DNA from: Scenedesmus sp. ARA3
Taxonomy: Eukaryota; Chlorophyta; Chlorophyceae; Sphaeropleales; Scenedesmaceae
Reading direction: 5' to 3'
DNA: 61,513 nt
Assembly (NCBI GenBank): GCA_004335835.1
Contig: RWJK01001854.1
Location: 1,848-63,360 of the forward strand
How positions within the stretch are numbered: position 1 is the stretch's first letter; every line of letters begins with the position of its first letter. The notes under the pieces are model-generated. The model saw only the letters and a program-made list of their open reading frames with translations, was not told the origin of the DNA and did not search any database. The translations under genes were made by a program, and so were the position numbers. Shown here one piece after another: positions 56,357 to 61,513 of this stretch.

Positions 56357-58723
56357 TTGCTGCTGCCTGCTTGCCAGCACCTTGCCAGCATGTGTGCAGC
56401 AGCAGCACGACTAATGAAGAACGGTGTAGTCATCACGTTTGTCACAAGTTTCGCAGCTAGGGTCATCACCTGCTGTGCTCTCTTTGCGTTGGTCAACCAA
56501 GCCGCTGAAGCCGCTGAAGTGTGTCTCGTTGTGTGCAGGGCAGTGTGTTGGGTTCTGGGGCAGCAGCCTCACATGTGCTGCCCTCATCATCATCATGTTA
56601 CGCATCAAGCCATAGCATCAATGCCACCGGCCCCACGCCCCAATGTGTTCTGTTGCGTGCAGGGCAGTGTGTGGGGCTCTGGGGCAGCTGCCCTCACATG
56701 CGCCGCCCTCAGCATCATCATGTTAGCCATCAAGCCATAGCAACAATGCCATCGGCTTCGCGCCCCAATGTGTTTCGTTGTGTGCAGGGCAGTGTGTGGG
56801 GCTCTGGGGCAGCTGCCCTCACATGTGCTGCCCTCATCATCATCATGTTAGCCATCAAGCCATAGCATCAACGCCATCGGCCCCGCGCCCCAATGTGTCT
56901 CGTTGTGTGCAGGGCAGTGTGTGGGGCTCTGGGGCAGCTGCCCTCACATGCGCCGCCCTTGCAATGCTGACAGGGCGGCCAGACATCTGGCAGGTGAGCA
57001 TGCCGCATCACCATCACTGTTAGGGAGTAAGCATAAGGATGCTTGTTACATCTCGTGTCAAGCAAAGGCATTTGCAAAGCGCAATGCATCACCATCACTG
57101 ACCTTGTTATTTGTGGCGCTGGTTGACTGTTGACGCGCCAACTCTGTCCCGCCACTGTGTCAGCAGGAGGTGTGCTAATGTAGGTATAACCAGCAGCAGC
57201 ACACATACAGGCAGCAGCCGGCAGGTTTGTGCCAGCCACAAATAACAAAGCGGCATGTTGTACAGTGGCAGCAGTTCCAAACACAACGTTATGTTTTGCG
57301 CCAGCGATACAGAGTACATCTTGTGCTGATGCGTTTGATCACAACTTCTCTTGTACCGCAGCTGCGCTGTCTTTTTTGCATGGCTGGCCTTGGGGCATGT
57401 TTGAGTTCCTGCTGCTGTGATTTGCTCACTGGTGTGCAGCACTAACGTGATGTTGTTATGCGGCTGACTACAGGTTGGCTATGTCGCAAGCTTGGCTAGT
57501 AAGCTGGCAGACACAGTGTCCTCTGAGATAGGAAAGGTACGGAAGACCAGCGAGGAGGACCTTTGAAATCTTGAGTGTGCTGTTGCTGACAGCTGATGCA
57601 AGAGTCATGTTGGTCTGAAAACAATCAAAACAATCCCACCCAGACTAGTATGTGTGCCTACCAGGACATGGATCACCGCGCTATTCAGCTGCACTCCATT
57701 ACGCCTTTGCAAGACAATGTCTGGCATAATGCTGCCGCAACTTCTGCTGCTGCTGCTGCTGCTGTTGCGTCTGCTGCTGCTTCACAGGCATACGGCACCT
57801 CGACGTACCTGATAACATCCCTCAAAGAGGTGCCACAAGGGACGGAAGGAGCCGTGAGCCTGCAGGGCACGCTCGCAGGCGTCATTGCGGCAGCTGGGTT
57901 TTCTGTCACCGCAATGCTGGCTTACCAGGTGGGACACACCCCGGGAGGGACACACCCAGTGAGGGACACACCCCGGGAGGGACACACCCCGGGAGGGACA
58001 CACCACGGGAGGGACACACCCCGGGTGGGACACACCTCTGGGCCAGAGCAGGCAGCTGGGGAGCTTTAGGGCTGCTGCACCATCTCTACACAGTGCAGGG
58101 AACTCACGACCCACAATGCAGAATGTTGTCACTGCAGCGAGTTAGCTAGTTACGAGAGAGGGGCTGCCAGAGGGATGGGCGTCAGTTCAGGTCCTTGCTT
58201 ACATGCTGAAGCCAGTTTATGTCCTTGCTTACATGTACATTGGTAACTTATGTAGTCTCTGTGTGTACAACAGGCGTGGTGCGTTTGAAAGCATGCAAGC
58301 AGGCTAGCCACATACTGTACTGGTATAGATAGCCCGAGACCCTAGGTTGGTGGTAAAACCTACCATGCATGCTACTACACGTCACTCCCAAGAAGCATAG
58401 AAGGCACAGACAGCCGCCCTATTGTTGACATGTGCACTGCCGGTGCGCCTCACACCATCAAACACGTTACTTCATCTCGCACGTTGATCACCCCAATCAT
58501 CCTCTCTGCTCCCTTTGTGCAGGAGCCCTTGGTCGGCACAGCGCTGCTGACCACTGTGGTAGCTGCTGCCGCTAACCTGCTGGAAAGCTACCTAGGTGCA
58601 ACGCTGCAGGGGCGGTTTGCCTGGATGACGAATGACGCGGTCAACGTGCTGCACACATCTGCTGCTGCTGCGGCTGCTGTGAGTTGGCAGTACATGCTGG
58701 CTGATCTGGCAGCAGTGCCCTGA
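52430..58723 (+). CDS. Phytol kinase-phytyl phosphate kinase fusion (VTE5-VTE6)
   Basis: Ten exons: 52430-52540, 52901-52968, 53847-54125, 54614-54706, 55205-55658, 56061-56132, 56913-56993, 57474-57536, 57788-57928 and 58523-58723; 520 residues. Residues 1-240 match the VTE5/dolichol-kinase family of CTP-dependent polyprenol kinases: RLSRKLVHITGGLLF (38-52), MMCGGDGLADVAGSRWGKG (about 139-157), NSSKSWPGSAAMLLGSF and ESLPSWWLDDNITVP. Residues 260-520 match VTE6 (DUF92/TMEM19): ANSLVFAVGLPVLRK, HGGRRGVGSVWGSGAAAL, ASKLADTVSSEIGKAYGTST, SLKEVPQGTEGAVSLQGTLA and WMTNDAVNVLHTSA. Together they would convert phytol to phytyl phosphate and then phytyl diphosphate, feeding tocopherol and phylloquinone synthesis in plastid membranes. 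One exon (55205-55658) carries the end of VTE5 and the start of VTE6, so the join is not two adjacent genes. An in-frame TAG directly precedes the ATG; no clear transit peptide is visible. Confidence 0.88.
52850..52900 (+). repeat. (CTG)n tract abutting the exon 2 acceptor of the fusion gene
   Basis: About 14 CTG units end in CTGTGCAG, the acceptor used at 52900. Confidence 0.93.
53105..53460 (+). repeat. Tandem repeat in fusion-gene intron 2, unit about 150 bp
   Basis: GCAATGCGTGGCGTGTCAGC plus TGGTTGAGCA occurs at 53135 and 53276, with a third partial copy near 53432. Each contains a CAGGTCAGT-like or CAGCTCGGTCACTGG block resembling the exon 2 donor CAGGTCAGTCACCGG, so this is again an exon-edge repeat. 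Confidence 0.8.
54100..54520 (+). repeat. Copies of the exon 3 3' edge and exon 4 5' edge in fusion-gene intron 3
   Basis: GATGTGGCAGGCAGCAGGTG recurs at 54109, 54250 and 54392, with partial copies between. The exon 4 start, CTTGCAGGTGGGGCAAGGG, appears at 54499 as well as at 54608. Confidence 0.88.
55625..55930 (+). repeat. Three copies of the fusion-gene exon 5 3' edge with donor
   Basis: ATGTGCCTGTACTTCATCAT followed by GGCACCCTGGTGAG recurs at 55629, 55752 and 55882 (variant ATCGTC). Period about 125. All three keep a GTGAG donor. Confidence 0.9.
56535..56995 (+). repeat. Four tandem copies of the 5' part of fusion-gene exon 7
   Basis: GTGCAGGGCAGTGTGTGGGG followed by CTCTGGGGCAGC recurs at 56535, 56658, 56784 and 56907 (period about 124). 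The first three end in CATCATCATGTTA..CATCAAGCCATAGCA and lack a donor. Only the last continues to LAMLTGRPDIWQ and GTGAGC. Confidence 0.92.
57940..58040 (+). repeat. GGGAGGGACACACC minisatellite in fusion-gene intron 9
   Basis: About six GGGAGGGACACACCCC units start at the exon 9 donor (CAGGTGGGACACACC), so this array too has grown from an exon boundary. Confidence 0.9.
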
Positions 58724-59500
58724 AGGGAAGGTTTGCCAGCAATATTGCAGCCTTCAACATTGTTGAAGATGGACAGTCTGTCACAAAAAAAGCAAATTTG
58801 CGCAGCTGTAGGCGTAAGGAAGGTTTGTTCAGCCGGGCTGCTCTTGGGGCGTGATGACACCATGGCGACGACGAGCTCATTCAAATTGTGGTGGCCTGGG
58901 TGCATATGACACACCCAGATAGATAGAGAGGTTACATGGTGTGTTCATGCGGCATACGCCACCACAGACACCTGGTACCTATGGCACACCCGTGGGTTTC
59001 ATGGGGTGAATGGCTGTTGACGTTTGAAACATTGTTTGTTGTCCATGGGCTGTTGTTTTGATATAGGCGCAGGCGGATGTTTTATAGCAATTCATAACCA
59101 ACTGCAGATGGCTTATTTATGACGGTACAGGCGTTGGTAGGGACAAGGCTGGTCAACTGTGAGGGGTCGGCTTGACTGGCATGAAGCCAGTGCTATGCGC
59201 AGCAGTGCGACCAGTACTGCCTGCTGAGGTTCTCGTGGCACTGTGAAATTGTGGATTGCAGGACAATGTGATCAGCAGCATTGGGCTGTATGAGACCAGC
59301 AGTGTTTGTCTGCTCAGCCCCACGACCGCCTTGCAGTGGCGCCAGTTGGGTTGCAACCCAAGCTTTATTTTCTGCAGGTCAGCATCTGAGGCCAGCTTTG
59401 GCTGGTTGGTGAATGAATGAATGAATGACCTACACGTGGTGTGTTAATACTGGCCACCTGCGTAAGTTAAGGGAGGGTGTGTGTTTGACAATGAGCATAC
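58724..59500. other. 3' flank of the fusion gene, no further gene recognised
   Basis: Includes a partial R2 repeat (58932-58975) preceded by AGATAGATAGAGAG. I found no TGTAA in the first few hundred bases after the stop. Open frames here carry no recognisable domain. Confidence 0.45.
58932..58975 (+). repeat. Dispersed repeat R2, truncated third copy
   Basis: TTACATGGTGTGTTCATGCG through CCACAGACACCTGG matches the first 45 bases of the other two copies, then diverges. Confidence 0.85.
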
Positions 59501-59509
59501 CCCATGCGC

Positions 59510-60290
59510 CTTCACACCTCCTACCATCTGGCCATGGCTGGTTGCTTGGTAGCCGAGTCATGGAGCTGGCTTGGGTGCCAGGTGGGACTTGTGGTTGAAG
59601 TGTCTTTACACAGGAGCCTTCATGATTGTGTATCTGCACAGGGAGCCTGCATCGGTGTGTATGGCATGATTGCCTGCATGGGTGTACACCCACATGTGCC
59701 TTTTGGCGCAGGCGCATTAGCATTGCCAGTATGACTGGTTGGCTGGCTGGTTGGTAGCCGGCCCCCTGTGAAGCAGGCTTGGGTGTGTAATATATTTTGC
59801 GGTTGAAAGGTTGTTACAAGGGTCCTGCACAGGCATGGTTTGCACAGGAGCTTGCAGGGGAAAGCGGGCTTGGGGCTTGTTCGCATTTGCGGTTGAAGTG
59901 TCTCTACACGGGAGCTTGCATGGATGTGCGTTTGCACAGGAACTTGCATGGGTGTGTATGGCATAACTGCCTGCATGGGTGTGCCTTGTGGCACATGAGC
60001 ATTAGCATTGCCAGTATGGCTGGTTGAATGGTTGAAGAACTGGCCACATGAGGATGGACAGGTGTGTGATGTGTGTTTTGTGCACAGGAGCCTGCACGGA
60101 TGTTGACTTTGCCGTGTGGCTGGCAGCAGTCAGCAGCAGACATGTGGTTCCAGGGTCAGCCAGTGTGTGACTGCCGCTGCCGCCCAGGCTGCAGCGAGTA
60201 TGCTGTGGCTTCCCCCACACTTGCAATGTCAGGCCTTGATCATGCCTACACTTGGCAGTATCCAAGGAGTATGAGCCTTGTACCCATGGT
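59510..60290 (-). repeat. Dispersed repeat R3, inverted relative to 23718-24478
   Basis: Reverse-strand match to 23718-24478 over several hundred bases. It contains its own internal duplication: GTGTGTATGGCAT.A.TGCC with GCATTAGCATTGCCAGTATG occurs at about 59660-59735 and 59950-60020. Confidence 0.8.
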
Positions 60291-60978
60291 CCAGCAATGC
60301 TTGAAAGTGCGCGGATTTGCATGTGCCATGCTAGACTGTCCATCTTTACACATATGCTCATGCTGTTCTTGGCGCAGGAGACACCTGTTGTATCCGCAAC
60401 GCATGATCCTTACAGGGGGGCCCTGCGCCGGGCGCTGTGTATAATCATGGCTACTTCAGATGTTCTGGTGCTGCTGCTCCTCCTATTTGTCCTGGTATTA
60501 CCTGCGAATGTTTGCCACGTGGCATGTATAACAGAGCAACTACATGTCAACCTGGATCAGCACACGGGCCAGGTTATTGTGTGATCATCGACAGTAGGAA
60601 TTGCCAACGCATACATAATCCTGCCCTATGCATGATGGCATGTGCACACTAATGGTGGCAACTTGATTGACTCAGCTCATGCTTTTGGAGAACATCATGT
60701 TACATTACATTACATGCTCCACCCAAACGGGGAGTGGGAACCCCAGTCAGGAGCCAACGACAGACTCATAAAGAAAAAACTTTCGTCCCCCAGGGGGCCC
60801 TGGTAATAATAATACAGGGGAAAACAGGGCCGTCACCTGGGGCAAACAACACCAATGACAACTCGCCAGTTTCCAAGGTCCTGCTTCAGATTGCACTAAC
60901 TGACATGCAGTATGCTGTTAGTGATTTCATGATGTGATGTTATGCTTCAAGGACTCGATCATGCAGTTTGCATCTGGC

Positions 60979-61022
<44 letters not shown>
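60291..61022. other. Intergenic DNA with polyadenylation signals of the cis-prenyltransferase gene
   Basis: On the minus strand 60714-60700 reads TGTAATGTAATGTAA, three overlapping TGTAA signals about 310 bases after the cis-prenyltransferase stop. A CTG tract at 60978-61023 abuts the stop codon of that gene. No other gene was seen. Confidence 0.55.
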
Positions 61023-61024
<2 letters not shown>

Positions 61025-61466
61025 ATGACAATGCACCTGCACCTGCTGCCAGTTGCTGCACTTGGCTGGCGATCCTTTTGTCAAAGTCAGCTAAGAAGCT
61101 GGCAACACGCAGCTGCATGCCGCTTGACGAATCTCCCGCCAGCTGCTGCTGCTGCTGCTGCTGGCAATGACCAAGTTTGTGCTGGCTTTGCTGCTCGACG
61201 CTGCCCTCCTCTTGGCATGGTGGCTGCCCCCACAGGTGCTGCGTGGCCCTGCCTGCGGCCTGCGTCAGCAGCAGCAGCTCTGCAGCAGCAGTCTGCCATG
61301 CCAACAGGGCTCGCAGCAGCTGCGCATACCCAAACTCCGGCCAGAGGCAGCGCTCCCAGTGCAGCAGCGCATAACTGCTCTGCCACAGCAGGAAGTCAGA
61401 TAGGCGCTGCTCGCCTGACGTGCGGATGAGCAGGTCCACTGGCGGGCAATCGCGCGTGTGCATCAC
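61023..61466 (-). CDS. Cis-prenyltransferase (dehydrodolichyl diphosphate synthase type), last exon only
   Basis: A phase-0 exon of 147 codons plus TAG, preceded on the minus strand by the acceptor CACATGCAG. It encodes [20 protein letters not shown] and then [20 protein letters not shown], the C-terminal conserved regions of the UPP synthase/DHDDS family. The Arg residues and [14 protein letters not shown] motif bind the isopentenyl diphosphate being added. The enzyme makes long cis-polyprenyl diphosphate, precursor of dolichol used for N-glycosylation. The C-terminal tail after the WPEF block is long, with Gln-rich and Ala/Leu-rich stretches. Upstream exons with the catalytic Asp lie beyond the window edge. 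The exon start and acceptor are repeated at 61488-61513. Confidence 0.88.
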
Positions 61467-61513
61467 CTGCATGTGACACGTTACAAACATCGCGCGTGTG
61501 CATCACCTGCATG
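61447..61513 (-). repeat. Duplicated acceptor and exon edge of the cis-prenyltransferase gene
   Basis: ATCGCGCGTGTGCATCACCT followed by GCATG occurs at 61449 and 61489, a period of about 40, running off the window. Confidence 0.9.

Noticed and set aside
1..61513. CRISPR array, bacterial operon or prophage
   Set aside because: The tandem repeats lack the repeat-spacer pattern, and all recognised genes are spliced eukaryotic genes.

Overview
The window looks like nuclear DNA of a green alga. I infer Chlorophyceae, probably a Scenedesmus/Tetradesmus-like member of the Sphaeropleales. The evidence is: genes broken into many exons by GT-AG introns, TGTAA polyadenylation signals 60-320 bases after several stop codons, plant/algal enzyme families (VTE5/VTE6, GT37-like, DUF266/GT14), CCCTAAA-type telomere-like tracts, and very abundant CTG/CAG repeats. 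The order assignment is inference only. Exon models below were built by hand from splice motifs, reading-frame continuity and family motifs. Every joined model keeps frame, and each complete one has a length divisible by three.

Layout. 3-6728 (+): 3' part of a secreted cysteine-rich protein with ephrin-receptor-like (GCC2/GCC3-like) modules and two C-terminal PAN/apple-like modules. 6729-10450: convergent intergenic DNA containing a 73-bp satellite and an unusual cluster of perfect palindromes. 10513-12110 (-): GT37-like fucosyltransferase. 12539-20755 (+): GH38 alpha-mannosidase with a C-terminal membrane anchor, divergent from the GT37-like gene. 20756-24698: repeat-filled DNA with a ~315-bp tandem satellite. 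24699-39596 (-): 20-exon secreted modular protein with sushi/CCP-like cysteine modules; its introns hold a 140-N assembly gap. 40973-46645 (+): DUF266/GT14 glycosyltransferase. 48347-51198 (+): type II membrane GT92 (DUF23) glycosyltransferase. 52430-58723 (+): one gene encoding a phytol kinase (VTE5) fused to a phytyl-phosphate kinase (VTE6/DUF92). 58724-61022: dispersed repeats. 61023-61466 (-): last exon of a cis-prenyltransferase (dehydrodolichyl diphosphate synthase type).

Functionally, five genes concern glycosylation or its lipid carrier (GT37-like, GH38, GT14, GT92, cis-prenyltransferase). Two encode secreted cysteine-rich, probably glycosylated surface proteins. One links chlorophyll-derived phytol to tocopherol/phylloquinone synthesis. 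I see no evidence that the neighbours are co-regulated.

Two signals stand out. The first is the VTE5-VTE6 fusion, which would put both phosphorylations of phytol on one 520-residue polypeptide. The second is a recurrent architecture in nearly every gene: the last or first 20-80 bases of an exon, with the adjoining splice site, are repeated in tandem inside the flanking intron, often with a period near 125 bp. Introns seem to have grown by amplification of exon edges, leaving decoy splice sites and pseudo-exons.
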